Notes: a model not told the origin generated them from the letters alone. 64,000 bases of DNA from Puniceicoccaceae bacterium 5H (GCA_009772895.1 WOUP01000001.1:124001-188000); one strand, 5' to 3'; positions 1 to 8,737 are shown, counted from the stretch's first letter. Numbers and translations are program-made.

Positions 1-2007
1 CGCCACAAACTCGCCCAGATCCAGCTGCTCGAGCAAGCTTGCGCTCACGCGTGATGCGTGACGATCTCCCAGCAAAGTGAGGGTCGGCACGCCTTGATGG
101 AGCGCTTCGAGCGTAGTCGTGGTACCGTTGTAGGGAAAGGTGTCGAGGGCGACGTCCACTTGCGCATACAGCTCCAGGTGGGCGGCAATGTCAGGCGTGC
201 GCGGCAGCATCTCTATGCGGTTGCGACTCACGCCCAACTCCTCAAAGGTCTGCAACACCTCCTCCTTGCGGTTGGGGTGCATGTAGCCGCTGTTTTTCAA
301 GACGAGCCGGGCATCCGGAACCGCCACCAGCACGCGTGCCCAGGCTTCGACGACCTGCGGCGTAATCTTGGAGGAATTGTTGAACGAGCCGAAAGTCAGA
401 TAGCCATTTGCTTCCGCCGGCAGAGTCGAGACTTCGGGGGCTTCGCGCGGCAGGCGGAAGCAGTGAAAGCCCTCCGGCAGGCGCACGATCTTTTCGCTCG
501 AATAGCGGTCGGCCTCACCCTCCGGTTCTACCACCGCGTCCACCAGGCGATACTGCATCGCATCCAGGCCGGTCGTATTGGGATACCCGAGCCAGCTGAC
601 GCGCAGGGGCGCCGGGCGGCGCATGAACACCGGCAGCGAGTGGTAACCGGTATGGCCCGAGAGGTCGACCAGTACATCCAGTTCGAGTTGACGCACCAGC
701 TTGGCCACGTCCTCCGGGGCCCGCCCATAGATGTCGTGCCAGTGAGAAGCGTGGCTGCGCAGCAGCGCCGTCATGTTGTCCGGGCGGGAGACGTTGCTGA
801 GGCAATGGATCTCGACCTGACCGCCGTCAAACTGGTCCAGTAACGGCTCGAGAAAAAACGCTACCGAGTGCATCCGGAAGTCGGCCGAGATGATGCCGAC
901 CTGGAGTGTCCGGGAGGGATTCGGAGCGACGGACTGGGGAAATGCGGGCTCTTCGATCTGCGGCTCAAAGCGGCGGGCGAACTCGCGATGGGCTTCGTAG
1001 AGGCTCTTGGCGGTCTGCCGGTGGTCGTAGTTCAGGCTGAGCAGGTAATTGCTGTGATACAGCGACGATCCCGGCGAACGTTTGAGGCACTGGTAATACG
1101 CATCGACCGCGGCCTCGCTGTCGCCGAGAGCAGTATGGATCACACCGAGCATGTTGTAGGTGCCCGCGCGTTCCGGATGCTGTTGGCGTACGCGCTCCGT
1201 ATAGTGCAGCGCTTGGGTGTAATCGTTATGATCGCGGTAAAGCGCGGCCAGGTTGAGGGCTGCCTCCGGAAAGTCGGGACGCAACTCGAGCGCACGTTCA
1301 AAGCTTCGAATCGCCTCGTCCCAGCGCTGAACGCGATTATAGGTCTCGCCCAGGTTCAGGTGGAGCTCCGGCGTCTCGGGGGATAGCTCGACCGCCTTTT
1401 GCAGATGGGGCAGCGCTTGATCGGGTCGGCCCAGGCGCGAGTGCAGCAAGCCCAGATTGTTGTGCAGGCGGTAGCTGTCCGGTTGGCGCCGCAATGCTTC
1501 TTCGTACGTCTCCTGGGCTTCGTCGTAGCGCCGGCAAAGGTCGAGCCGGTGTCCCAACTGGGCCAGGTGCTCGACTTTGTCCGGATGGGCGCGCACCTGC
1601 TTCTGGTAATGCGCGAGCATTACCTCGATGGCGGCTTCGGCCATCGGCTCCTGCACGCCGCTCTGGTCCAGCAGCGTCACCAGGGCCTGCAGAGCCGCCT
1701 GGTCTTCGGGAGCTAGCCGGAGACCTTCGGCATATTCCCGGATGGCCTCCGCGAGGCGGCCCTGACGCTGCAGCGCCTTGGCGAGACCATTGTGCAGGTG
1801 GGCGCTGCGCTCCTGCTGGGTAATGGCTTGACGGAAGAGGCGCTCCGCGGCCTCCGGTTCGTCTGCCTCCAAGGTAAAATGGGCATCGATGGCCAAGGCT
1901 CGAACCGACTGCGGGTGACTCTGGCGGTAGCGCGCCAACGCTTGACGCGCGGCGGCCTGTTCTCCGCGCTCATGTTGCCGGAGGATGTTTTCGAGCGTTG
2001 GGTCCAT
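1..2007 (-). CDS. TPR / O-GlcNAc transferase-like (SPINDLY-type) glycosyltransferase, partial
   Basis: The gene is open at the left window edge, with 669 codons visible and no stop. It starts at an ATG 14 bases after the flaF stop. The first ~350 residues are TPR-like helical pairs (for example LHNNLGLLHSRLGRPDQA). From ~residue 385 the sequence matches the catalytic half of OGT/SPINDLY proteins, with segments such as VGIISADFRMHSV, DVLVDLSGHTGYHSLPVF, SWLGYPNTTGLDAMQYRLVD and FGSFNNSSKITP. Enzymes of this fold transfer sugars from nucleotide sugars to Ser/Thr. As the last visible gene of the flgF-to-flaF operon, it is best read as a flagellin O-glycosyltransferase. The fold assignment is firm; the flagellin substrate is inferred from position only. 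The last helix and C-terminus lie outside the window. Confidence 0.85.
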   Translation of the reverse strand, partial: MDPTLENILRQHERGEQAAARQALARYRQSHPQSVRALAIDAHFTLEADEPEAAERLFRQAITQQERSAHLHNGLAKALQRQGRLAEAIREYAEGLRLAPEDQAALQALVTLLDQSGVQEPMAEAAIEVMLAHYQKQVRAHPDKVEHLAQLGHRLDLCRRYDEAQETYEEALRRQPDSYRLHNNLGLLHSRLGRPDQALPHLQKAVELSPETPELHLNLGETYNRVQRWDEAIRSFERALELRPDFPEAALNLAALYRDHNDYTQALHYTERVRQQHPERAGTYNMLGVIHTALGDSEAAVDAYYQCLKRSPGSSLYHSNYLLSLNYDHRQTAKSLYEAHREFARRFEPQIEEPAFPQSVAPNPSRTLQVGIISADFRMHSVAFFLEPLLDQFDGGQVEIHCLSNVSRPDNMTALLRSHASHWHDIYGRAPEDVAKLVRQLELDVLVDLSGHTGYHSLPVFMRRPAPLRVSWLGYPNTTGLDAMQYRLVDAVVEPEGEADRYSSEKIVRLPEGFHCFRLPREAPEVSTLPAEANGYLTFGSFNNSSKITPQVVEAWARVLVAVPDARLVLKNSGYMHPNRKEEVLQTFEELGVSRNRIEMLPRTPDIAAHLELYAQVDVALDTFPYNGTTTTLEALHQGVPTLTLLGDRHASRVSASLLEQLDLGEFVA

Positions 2008-2021
2008 CGGCGCCGTTTCGT

Positions 2022-2420
2022 CTACTGCCCGCTGCTGGCACGTGCGCGCAGGCCCTGGGCCAGCGATTCGTTGATGCTGATAAAGGAGTTGAGGCGTTCC
2101 GGCCGGGGGTCCGCCCGCAGTTCCAGCCCTTGTTTGACCACAAACACGGCCAGGCTGAGCAGGTTCTGCCGGATTTCCTTCGGTAGGTGTGAGTCCGGAT
2201 TTTGCCAGTCAGCACGCAGCACATCCCAGATCCGCTTGTTGAAGTCCATGGCCTCTTCGGTCACGTCGTCCATCTTGCCGGATGTCATCTGGTTTTGAGC
2301 ACGGCGCAGCTTGAAGGCTGCCTTCTCCAGGACCGCTGCCTCGATGTCGCGACCCGACAGCGTTTGCATGCGGATCTTCTCGTAGCTCGAGGCGGCAGGT
2401 TTGCGAGCCATCGTCATCAT
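2022..2420 (-). CDS. flaF: Flagellar biosynthesis regulator FlaF
   Basis: A 132-aa protein resembling FlaF, with a conserved-looking core around IWDVLRADWQNPDSHLP and LLSLAVFVVKQG. In Alphaproteobacteria FlaF acts with FlbT in flagellin expression and secretion. The N-terminus offers two starts (MMTMARK), so the first residue is uncertain by three codons. It lies 36 bases downstream of flbT and 14 bases upstream of the OGT-like gene, in the same direction, and is therefore probably cotranscribed. The adjacent FlbT makes the identification much safer than the short sequence alone would. Confidence 0.8.
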   Translation of the reverse strand: MMTMARKPAASSYEKIRMQTLSGRDIEAAVLEKAAFKLRRAQNQMTSGKMDDVTEEAMDFNKRIWDVLRADWQNPDSHLPKEIRQNLLSLAVFVVKQGLELRADPRPERLNSFISINESLAQGLRARASSGQ

Positions 2421-2456
2421 CTTTGCTTACGGTTTAAGGTGTTCAAAGGTTAAGCG

Positions 2457-2870
2457 TTACGCCTGCGACTCTTGATCAGGGTGCAGGGCGCGATTCATGA
2501 GGGCCGTTTCGCGATCGATCAGGGTGTGTGCGAATTTCATGGCCTTGTAGAAGTCGTCGTTGAGCAGGGCTTCGCTGATGTCCATCACTACATCGGTCAG
2601 GCTGGGGGCCGCCTTCAGCAGATCTTTCACCAGGCTGAGGTAGGTGTCGTACTGCTCCTTGCTGCGGCGTTGATCGATATACATCATCTGCAACACAAAG
2701 TAGATGCGTTTGCTGGGAGAGTTGGCCATCTCCTCGGTCATGATGTCCTTCGAGCGCAGGAGCGTCACCTTGTTATCGATGGTGAACTCGGTGGAGTTGC
2801 GACCGTTGGTAATCACGGCACCTCCCAGGATGATGCGCTCGTGTGGCTTGAGCTTGATCTTCAATGGCAT
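2457..2870 (-). CDS. flbT: Flagellin expression regulator FlbT
   Basis: A 137-aa protein with the FlbT pattern: an N-terminal beta region (LKIKLKPHERIILGGAVI), then RIYFVLQMMYID and a helical C-terminal half. In Caulobacter crescentus FlbT acts post-transcriptionally by binding the 5' untranslated region of a flagellin mRNA. Here it lies 52 bases downstream of flgL and upstream of flaF, in the middle of an otherwise ordinary rod/hook operon. The flagellin genes of this window have hairpin leaders (near 17344, 18609 and 19882) that are candidate targets. FlbT is typical of Alphaproteobacteria, so its presence here is notable. Confidence 0.85.
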   Translation of the reverse strand: MPLKIKLKPHERIILGGAVITNGRNSTEFTIDNKVTLLRSKDIMTEEMANSPSKRIYFVLQMMYIDQRRSKEQYDTYLSLVKDLLKAAPSLTDVVMDISEALLNDDFYKAMKFAHTLIDRETALMNRALHPDQESQA

Positions 2871-2922
2871 AAAGAATCCTTTCTGGATAGATCGGGTAAA
2901 TGCGGGATGGTTTTGGTAAAAA

Positions 2923-3813
2923 TTAGAGGAAATCGACGAGCGAGAGGTTCATCGTCATGCTCGCGACCTGCAGGGAGGCCTGGTATGCCTGATTGACCTG
3001 GTTGAATTGCACGATCGCTTCCGTCACGTTGGCTTCGGTGCGCTGGTTGATGCTGTCCTGCCGCAGGTTGTAGCGGTTGTCTTCCGAGGTGCGCACCGCT
3101 TCGGCACGGGCCAGTTTGCCGCCCAGCTCGACCTGTGCGACCAGCAGGTTATCTTCGGCCGTGCCCAGGCCGTCGGATGCGGCGGTCAGCGCAGTGGTGT
3201 CGCCGGCGGCCACGGCATCGCGCAACGCGACGACTTGGTTAGCCCAGTCGGCCAGGCCCTGATTGGTCGTACCGCTGGTGCCGGCGCTGATTTGGGCGGT
3301 GGCGCTACCGGGTAGTTTCCAGTCGCCCGTGCCGCCTTCGTAAGTGAAGGAGGTGATGTTGCCGTCGGCGTCGCGGGTGGTGGTAAAAGGTGTGGTGCTG
3401 ACGCCGTCGGAGCCGAAGATCGTCTGGTCGTTGACCGTATCGTTGACCGTGGAATTGATCTGCTCCAGCAAGGCGTTGAGCGTCTCGACGGTGGCTTGTT
3501 GCTGACTCGCGCTGGGGTCGGCCTGATAGTTTTCAAGCAACCCCTGCGCCTGATCGTGGAACTGGTTCAGCATCGAGAGCTGCTGATCGCTCGTTTCCAG
3601 ATAGGTGATGGCGAGGTCGGCGTTCCGGCGATAGGAGACGGCTGCCTGTTGCTCCGTGCTCATGCGAGCGACCAGTGCGGCGTCGGCGGGGGCGTCCGAG
3701 GCAGTCGTCAGCTTCTTGCCGCTGCTGATGGTGCTCTGGAGCTGGCTCTGGCGAGCCTGCAACTGGTTGAGCTGGGGCAGGATGGTCGAAGTGGAATCGG
3801 ATGAGACGCGCAT
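2923..3813 (-). CDS. flgL: Flagellar hook-filament junction protein FlgL
   Basis: A 296-aa protein of the flagellin superfamily. The N-terminal D0/D1 helix begins MRVSSDSTSTILPQLNQLQ and continues with a flagellin-type SGKKL segment. The C-terminal helix pair includes YQASLQVASMTMNLSLVDFL. FlgL (HAP3) joins the hook-associated FlgK to the filament. The size and absence of a long variable domain match HAP3 rather than the 357-aa flagellins farther up. It follows flgK by 23 bases in the same operon. Confidence 0.9.
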   Translation of the reverse strand: MRVSSDSTSTILPQLNQLQARQSQLQSTISSGKKLTTASDAPADAALVARMSTEQQAAVSYRRNADLAITYLETSDQQLSMLNQFHDQAQGLLENYQADPSASQQQATVETLNALLEQINSTVNDTVNDQTIFGSDGVSTTPFTTTRDADGNITSFTYEGGTGDWKLPGSATAQISAGTSGTTNQGLADWANQVVALRDAVAAGDTTALTAASDGLGTAEDNLLVAQVELGGKLARAEAVRTSEDNRYNLRQDSINQRTEANVTEAIVQFNQVNQAYQASLQVASMTMNLSLVDFL

Positions 3814-3836
3814 TGTTCAGCAGGGATAAGCAGTGA

Positions 3837-5255
3837 TTAGATCTGACTCAGCAGGTCCTGTAACATATCGTCCATCGCCCGCATGACGCGAGAGGTGGCT
3901 TGGTACGAACGTTGAAACTGGATCATGCGGGCGACTTCTTCGTCGAGGTTGACCCCGATCTCGCTGTCGCGCTGCGTATTGAGATACGAAAGGATGGCCG
4001 ATTCGGCATCCGAGTCGCTTTGGGAGGCCTGGACACGAGCCCCGATCGTGACGGTCAGGTCCGTCAGGTAATTGTCCAGGTTGCCATCGACGACCTCACC
4101 GGCGGCAGTCGAAAACTCCCGCGTGGCGAGGGAGCCCATGGCGAGCGCCGCGTCGTTGCTGGAGGCGCTGCCGACGGTGTTGGCGCGCAGGGTCGTGGTG
4201 GTCAGGCCCGCTTCGAGCTCAATGGAGCTGGCGGTCTGGCCGGTAGCGAGGAAGAAGTCTTCACCCGCGGCGCCGGTTGGATTGTAGACGGCATTGGTGG
4301 CTTGCACGAGCTGGCCGGCCACGGCGTCGAGGGAAGCACGCGTATCCGCAATGAGACCGTTGCGGGTGCTCTCGATCGCCGCCAGCTGCCCGCCGTTGAC
4401 GCGCAGGGGGTTGGCGTCCGGCCCGCCGACCAGTTTGCCGTCTTGCCAGGAAAGTTTGAGCGTCGTGCCGCTGCCTTCGAGCAGGTTGAGGTTGGCGCCG
4501 TCCTCGGTGGTGACCACGAGGTTGATCATGCCGTTTTCCTGCGGCTGGGCGACAAAATCCATATGCTTGGCCAACTCTTCCAAGGCCTGCTGGCGTTGGC
4601 TCTCGAGTTCGTTGGCCTGCTCCTGTTGCTTCGGGCCGAGGCTGGAGATCTGCCGGTTGTATTGGGCGATCAGGCTCAGTTGCTCGTTCACGGTGCCGAT
4701 CTCGAGCTTGGCCTGATTGTCCAGATCGCTCTGCAAGTCGGCCAGCCGCTCATCGGTGCCTCGCAGGCTTTCGACCAACGTCTGGGCGTTTTCCAGCACC
4801 TGGGCCTTGGCAGAGCTGTTGTTCGGGGCGGCCGCCAGGGCATCCCAGGAGGAGAAGAACGCCTGCAGGTCACCGCGCAACCCGCCGGAGAGGGTTTCTT
4901 CGGAGGCACCTTCGAGGGTGGAGAGCGCCTCGGTGTTGCCGAGGGTGTCTCCCAGCAAGGTTTCGAGTTCGGAAAGAATTTCCGCCTCGCCTTCGTAGCG
5001 GCTGGCCACGCTCTGTTCGCGCACGATCTGGGCATCCAGCATCGAGTTGCGCACGTCACTGTAGCCAGTCACCGAAAGGCCGGTGGACTGGACGGAGCGG
5101 CCCTGGGTGTAGCTGTTGCTCGACCCGACCTGCACGACCTGGCGCGCGTACCCCTGCGTGTTGACGTTGGCAATGTTGTTGCCCGTCACTTGCAAGGCGC
5201 GCCCGTAGGTATTGAGGGCCTGCGCGTTGGTGGAGATGCCGTGGAGGAGGGACAT
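3837..5255 (-). CDS. flgK: Flagellar hook-associated protein FlgK
   Basis: A 472-aa HAP1 protein. The N-terminus has the rod/hook-family signature (MSLLHGISTNAQALNTYG, then VTGNNIANVNTQGYARQ). The C-terminus has the matching helix with VARMIQFQRSYQATSRVMRA and LQDLLSQI. FlgK forms the first layer of the hook-filament junction together with FlgL. The start is 5 bases from the flgN stop, so the two are translationally close. A long antisense ORF across this gene is a codon-composition shadow. Confidence 0.95.
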   Translation of the reverse strand: MSLLHGISTNAQALNTYGRALQVTGNNIANVNTQGYARQVVQVGSSNSYTQGRSVQSTGLSVTGYSDVRNSMLDAQIVREQSVASRYEGEAEILSELETLLGDTLGNTEALSTLEGASEETLSGGLRGDLQAFFSSWDALAAAPNNSSAKAQVLENAQTLVESLRGTDERLADLQSDLDNQAKLEIGTVNEQLSLIAQYNRQISSLGPKQQEQANELESQRQQALEELAKHMDFVAQPQENGMINLVVTTEDGANLNLLEGSGTTLKLSWQDGKLVGGPDANPLRVNGGQLAAIESTRNGLIADTRASLDAVAGQLVQATNAVYNPTGAAGEDFFLATGQTASSIELEAGLTTTTLRANTVGSASSNDAALAMGSLATREFSTAAGEVVDGNLDNYLTDLTVTIGARVQASQSDSDAESAILSYLNTQRDSEIGVNLDEEVARMIQFQRSYQATSRVMRAMDDMLQDLLSQI

Positions 5256-5260
5256 GGTCG

Positions 5261-5770
5261 TTAAGCCTTGACGCTCAGCGAGGTGCTGCGGCTGTTGGTC
5301 TTGAAAGCCAGGTAGCCGCGTTGGGTGTAAGTCGTCTGGCTTTGGGTCGGCTGCAGGTAGCTCAGCAGCTCCCGGGAGATTTCATTGGCGCGGGCCAGCA
5401 TGAGTTTGTTCTGACGCGAGCGGTTTTGCAGGCGCTCGGTGAGGCTGCGCAATTCGTTGAGCAGCTCCTCGAACATACCGCGCACCGGTCCTTCGATCAA
5501 CTCAATGAGCGACCGTAAGGTAGCCTGCTCGTCCAGACCGTTTTGCAGGCGCAGCTCTTGCGCCAGCATTTCGCGGTTGTTGCGCTTTTCGGCGGTGGTG
5601 CGGAGCTGCTCGTCGATGGAGTGCGTCAGCTCCGGAAACTCGGCGTAGTTTTGCTCGAGGATGCCCTTTTGCTGCTGCTCGAGCAGGCTGAGCAACCAGG
5701 CGTATTCCTGGGCCTCATTCCGCAAGGCGGTGGCAAGCGGCTGCCATTGAGCTTCGTCTAGAGCGATCAT
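5261..5770 (-). CDS. flgN: FlgN-type flagellar export chaperone
   Basis: A 169-aa, strongly helical, Glu/Gln-rich protein directly upstream of flgK and flgL, which are the known clients of FlgN. The pattern (LLSLLEQQQKGILEQNYAEFPELTHSIDEQLRTTAEK, split here for length: LLSLLEQQQKGIL then IDEQLRTTAEKRNNR) fits the long antiparallel helices of FlgN. Sequence conservation in this family is low, so position and length carry much of the assignment. It overlaps the flgJ stop by 4 bases. Confidence 0.8.
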   Translation of the reverse strand: MIALDEAQWQPLATALRNEAQEYAWLLSLLEQQQKGILEQNYAEFPELTHSIDEQLRTTAEKRNNREMLAQELRLQNGLDEQATLRSLIELIEGPVRGMFEELLNELRSLTERLQNRSRQNKLMLARANEISRELLSYLQPTQSQTTYTQRGYLAFKTNSRSTSLSVKA

Positions 5771-6111
5771 TGTGCGGTGGAATTCTCGGCCGGCTCAGAG
5801 CCGGTTGCGGGTTGCAATTGGTGTTGCAGCACGTTGCCCAGGCCAAAGACGCCGCGCTGGGCCATGCTTTGGGAGAGGCTGTCTGCGAGCAAATAACGGT
5901 AGAGGTCCGGTCCGGTGCCGGACTCGGAGATGGCGCCCTCGAACATCGGCTTCATCGCTTCTTCGAGGAACTGGCGAGCGAAGATCGCCTCGAACTGATC
6001 GGCGGCCATTTCGACTTCGCCGGCGCCCTGGCTGGCCCCGGCCTGTGCCAATTGCGCGCGCATTTGGCCGGCGTCGGTGGTCATCGGGCTGATGGCATTG
6101 ATCATGTCCAT
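5767..6111 (-). CDS. flgJ: FlgJ-type rod-binding protein (no muramidase domain)
   Basis: A 114-aa protein with the FlgJ N-terminal rod-binding domain. It shows AADQFEAIFARQFLEEAMKP followed by a Gly/Ser linker and LYRYLLADSLSQSMAQRG. The C-terminal peptidoglycan hydrolase domain found in gammaproteobacterial FlgJ is absent, as in many other phyla where a separate hydrolase works with the rod scaffold. It overlaps flgN by 4 bases and follows flgI closely. No partner hydrolase gene is visible in the window. Confidence 0.9.
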   Translation of the reverse strand: MDMINAISPMTTDAGQMRAQLAQAGASQGAGEVEMAADQFEAIFARQFLEEAMKPMFEGAISESGTGPDLYRYLLADSLSQSMAQRGVFGLGNVLQHQLQPATGSEPAENSTAQ

Positions 6112-6115
6112 GGCG

Positions 6116-7267
6116 CTATTGGATAATGAGTTCGGCTTGCAGGGCTCCGGCGGCTTTGAGCGATTGCAGGATCGACATCATGTCGCGAGTGGAGACCCCA
6201 AGAGCGTTGAGGGCAGAAGTTAGCTGGTCGAGCGTCGGCAGGTCGTCGATTACGCGGAAGCCGCCTTGTCCTTCGGTCACTTCGGTCTCCGTGTTGCCGT
6301 AGAGCACCGTGCTGCCGCCGGGCGCGACGGTTGCACCGTCGGGTGTCTGGGTGGGCTCGGCCCCTGCCGGCGGCGCCGGCGCCAGGGCGTTGGGCTGGCT
6401 GACGCGGTTGTTCTGGCTGATGCTGACCGTGAGTGAGCCGTGGCTGATCGCGACCTTGGAGATGCGCACATTCTGCGTCGCCACGATCGTTCCGGTGCGC
6501 TCGTTGATGATCACGCGGGCGGTGATGTCGGGCACCACCTCCAGCGAATTCACCACCGCCAGATAGTTGGCGAGCTGGGCGCGCATATCTTCGGGGATCA
6601 GCACATTCACTGCGGAAGCATCCGTGGCTTGGGCGACCCCGGGGAAGCGTTCGTTGATCGACTGGGCCATGCGGACCGCCGTCGTAAAGTCGGGATTGAG
6701 CAGCAACAGATTGAGCGCGTCGCGCGTCACGATGTTGGTCGGCACCTCGCGTTCCACGATGGCCCCGCCGGGGATGCGGCCGACCGTCGGGTGGTTCTTC
6801 TGCACGGTGGAACCGCCAGCGCCGCCGAGGAAACCGCCGACCGCGATCGGGCCTTGCGCCACCGCGTAGACGACACCGTCGGCGCCGCGCAGCGGGGTTT
6901 GCAGCAGCACGCCGCCCTGGATGGTCTTGGCGTCGGCGATGGAGCTCACCACCACGTCCAGGCGCGTGCCTTCGCGGGTGAACGCCCCAATCTCGGCCGT
7001 GATCATGACGGCGGCGACGTTGTCGCTCTTCACGTCCTCGGAGTCGACCTGCACGCCGAAGCGCGAGAGCAGGTTGGCAACGGATTGCAGCGTACCCTTG
7101 TTGCTGGTGCCGTCACCATCGCCCGCCAGGCCCACGACGAGGCCGTAGCCGATCAGCTGATTGGACCGACCGCCTTCCACGACCGTCAGGTCCTTGATGC
7201 GCGACCCATAGGCACAGGGCAGGGCGAGCAGCAGGACGATCAGGCTGATGATGTAGGTGCGCAACAT
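6116..7267 (-). CDS. flgI: Flagellar P-ring protein FlgI
   Basis: A 383-aa protein of normal FlgI length. A Sec signal peptide (LLLALPCAYG, then SRIKDLTVVEGGRSNQLIGY) leads into the highly conserved GLVVGLAGDGDGTSN motif, and the C-terminus is LKAAGALQAELIIQ. FlgI builds the P-ring around the rod in the peptidoglycan layer. Its presence with FlgH shows a diderm (outer-membrane) cell envelope. A Pro/Ala-rich insert (~residues 292-310) interrupts the C-terminal third. The gene follows flgH by 5 bases. Confidence 0.97.
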   Translation of the reverse strand: MLRTYIISLIVLLLALPCAYGSRIKDLTVVEGGRSNQLIGYGLVVGLAGDGDGTSNKGTLQSVANLLSRFGVQVDSEDVKSDNVAAVMITAEIGAFTREGTRLDVVVSSIADAKTIQGGVLLQTPLRGADGVVYAVAQGPIAVGGFLGGAGGSTVQKNHPTVGRIPGGAIVEREVPTNIVTRDALNLLLLNPDFTTAVRMAQSINERFPGVAQATDASAVNVLIPEDMRAQLANYLAVVNSLEVVPDITARVIINERTGTIVATQNVRISKVAISHGSLTVSISQNNRVSQPNALAPAPPAGAEPTQTPDGATVAPGGSTVLYGNTETEVTEGQGGFRVIDDLPTLDQLTSALNALGVSTRDMMSILQSLKAAGALQAELIIQ

Positions 7268-7272
7268 GGAGA

Positions 7273-7923
7273 TCAGAACGGGTTGACGCCTTCGATCATG
7301 CGGGTGAGCCAGCCCTTTTTCTGGGCGTCGCTCAGGCTGCCTTCGCTCATGAACTCGACATAGGCGTTGGCCACTTGACCGGAAGTGACGGTGTTGCTGA
7401 GGGTGACGTCTTGCGGGCGCACGACGCCGCGCAGGACTGCGTAAAGGCGCTCTTCGTTGATCGAGACGACCTTGGCGCCTTCGACGACGAGGTTGCCGTT
7501 GGGCAAGGTATCGACCACGGTCACGGAAACGGGGACCTGGGCGATGGACATCGTCTGGTCGTAGCTCGCGTCACCGCTGTTGTAGTCGCCGCGGAAAATG
7601 CTGGAAAGATCGACCTCGATCGGCTCGCCGCTGCTGTTGGTACCGATGTGGAGCGGGTGCAGGTCTTTCTCGTCGATCAGGCGGAAAATCTCCGACTTGA
7701 GCGAGGAGGTCTGATTGCCCTGTTGCACGTTCGGCCCAGTCGCGGAGATAGCCGCTGTCTCGCTCACGAGCACCGTGAGGATATCGCCGACCTTGGAGGC
7801 CGTCTGGCGGGTGTAGAGGCCGCGCTCGTCGTTGGTCGCCTTCTTCCAGAGCGATTCCGCGCTCAGAGGGGAGAGGGTCAGCACGAGGGCGAGGCTAGAA
7901 ATGGACTTGCACCAGGTTTTCAT
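7273..7923 (-). CDS. flgH: Flagellar L-ring protein FlgH
   Basis: A 216-aa FlgH. The core motif is KVGDILTVLVSETAAIS, and the second half carries VVDTLPNGNLVVEGAKVVSIN, split here as VVDTLPNGNLVV and VEGAKVVSIN, followed by GVVRPQDVTLSNTV. The protein ends with GWLTRMIEG. FlgH forms the outer-membrane L-ring. Unlike the enterobacterial protein, the signal peptide (ALVLTLSPLSAESLW) has no lipobox cysteine, so this copy should be cleaved by signal peptidase I and not lipidated. The start lies 29 bases inside the end of flgA. Confidence 0.95.
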   Translation of the reverse strand: MKTWCKSISSLALVLTLSPLSAESLWKKATNDERGLYTRQTASKVGDILTVLVSETAAISATGPNVQQGNQTSSLKSEIFRLIDEKDLHPLHIGTNSSGEPIEVDLSSIFRGDYNSGDASYDQTMSIAQVPVSVTVVDTLPNGNLVVEGAKVVSINEERLYAVLRGVVRPQDVTLSNTVTSGQVANAYVEFMSEGSLSDAQKKGWLTRMIEGVNPF

Positions 7924-8737
7924 CGATGACTTGGGCGGTGATGTCTTGACGACTTTGCAGGTTGCGCACGCGGATGACTTCGCCTTGCTGACCGTCTTGC
8001 AGGGCCACGGCAGGCACGGTGATCAGCAAGCCGGTATCGCGGGCCTGGGCTTCGACGATGGCGCCCTTTTTCACGAGCGGGCGGGTCGTCAGGTTGCGCC
8101 AGCCGAGCGGGCGGTTGGGTTGCGTGGGGAGCGCGAGTTCGTAATCCGAGAGGTCGATGCCGGCGTCTACCAGTTCGTAGTTCTGGCGCAGCGTATCGAC
8201 GCGCTCACGGATCAGGTCGCCCTCAAAAGGCGATTCGCCGCGGCGGGCGTGCTGGCGGGCCACGTAAACCTCTTGCCAGTGTTCGGCGCTCAGATGGAGA
8301 GCGCCGGTCGAGACCGGCTTGCCGTCACTCATGATCTGGTAACGCACAAAAAGGGAGCGGCTGATCGTCGAAGGGGCGGAAAGAATCTTCAGGTCGTAGC
8401 TGCCGCCGACTTCCACGCTGCGGATGGTTTCCTGCGCGTGCACCACCAACTCGCCTTCCAGGCTGTAGTAGTTCGTCAGTGCGGACTGCAGCAACGCCAT
8501 GATGGTCGTGCGGTCGAGCTCGAAGGTCGTGACGGGGGCTACGGGAGCTTGCTCAACGGGGGCCTTGGGGCGTGCGACAGGTGCGGCGGGCGCTTTGACG
8601 GTGGGTTCGACGACTTCCCGGGTCGCGATGGGGGCGGGTTCGAGCAGGGCCATGAGGCTGTCCATCTTCGCCGGTGCGGCGAGGAGGGCGGAGCCGAGGG
8701 AAAGGCTCAGGGCAATGGACTGCAAAAGGCGGGTCAT
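7895..8737 (-). CDS. flgA: Flagellar P-ring assembly chaperone FlgA
   Basis: A 280-aa periplasmic chaperone for FlgI. A signal peptide (LLQSIALSLSLGSALLAAPA) is followed by a low-complexity Ala/Pro/Val linker (~residues 35-70), then a SAF-like C-terminal half with LGWRNLTTRPLVKKGAIVEA and GQQGEVIRVRNLQSRQDI. The linker is longer than in enterobacterial FlgA. The start codon overlaps the last base of the flgG stop codon, giving tight coupling in the operon. Confidence 0.93.
   Translation of the reverse strand: MTRLLQSIALSLSLGSALLAAPAKMDSLMALLEPAPIATREVVEPTVKAPAAPVARPKAPVEQAPVAPVTTFELDRTTIMALLQSALTNYYSLEGELVVHAQETIRSVEVGGSYDLKILSAPSTISRSLFVRYQIMSDGKPVSTGALHLSAEHWQEVYVARQHARRGESPFEGDLIRERVDTLRQNYELVDAGIDLSDYELALPTQPNRPLGWRNLTTRPLVKKGAIVEAQARDTGLLITVPAVALQDGQQGEVIRVRNLQSRQDITAQVIDENLVQVHF

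Noticed and set aside
3900-5264. Long plus-strand open frame antisense to flgK
   Set aside because: It is in the GC-rich antisense frame of a clear FlgK gene. Its protein has no recognisable domain and no translation signal. The same applies to long antisense frames over cheA (27242-29314), the ligase (12057-13559) and GH51.
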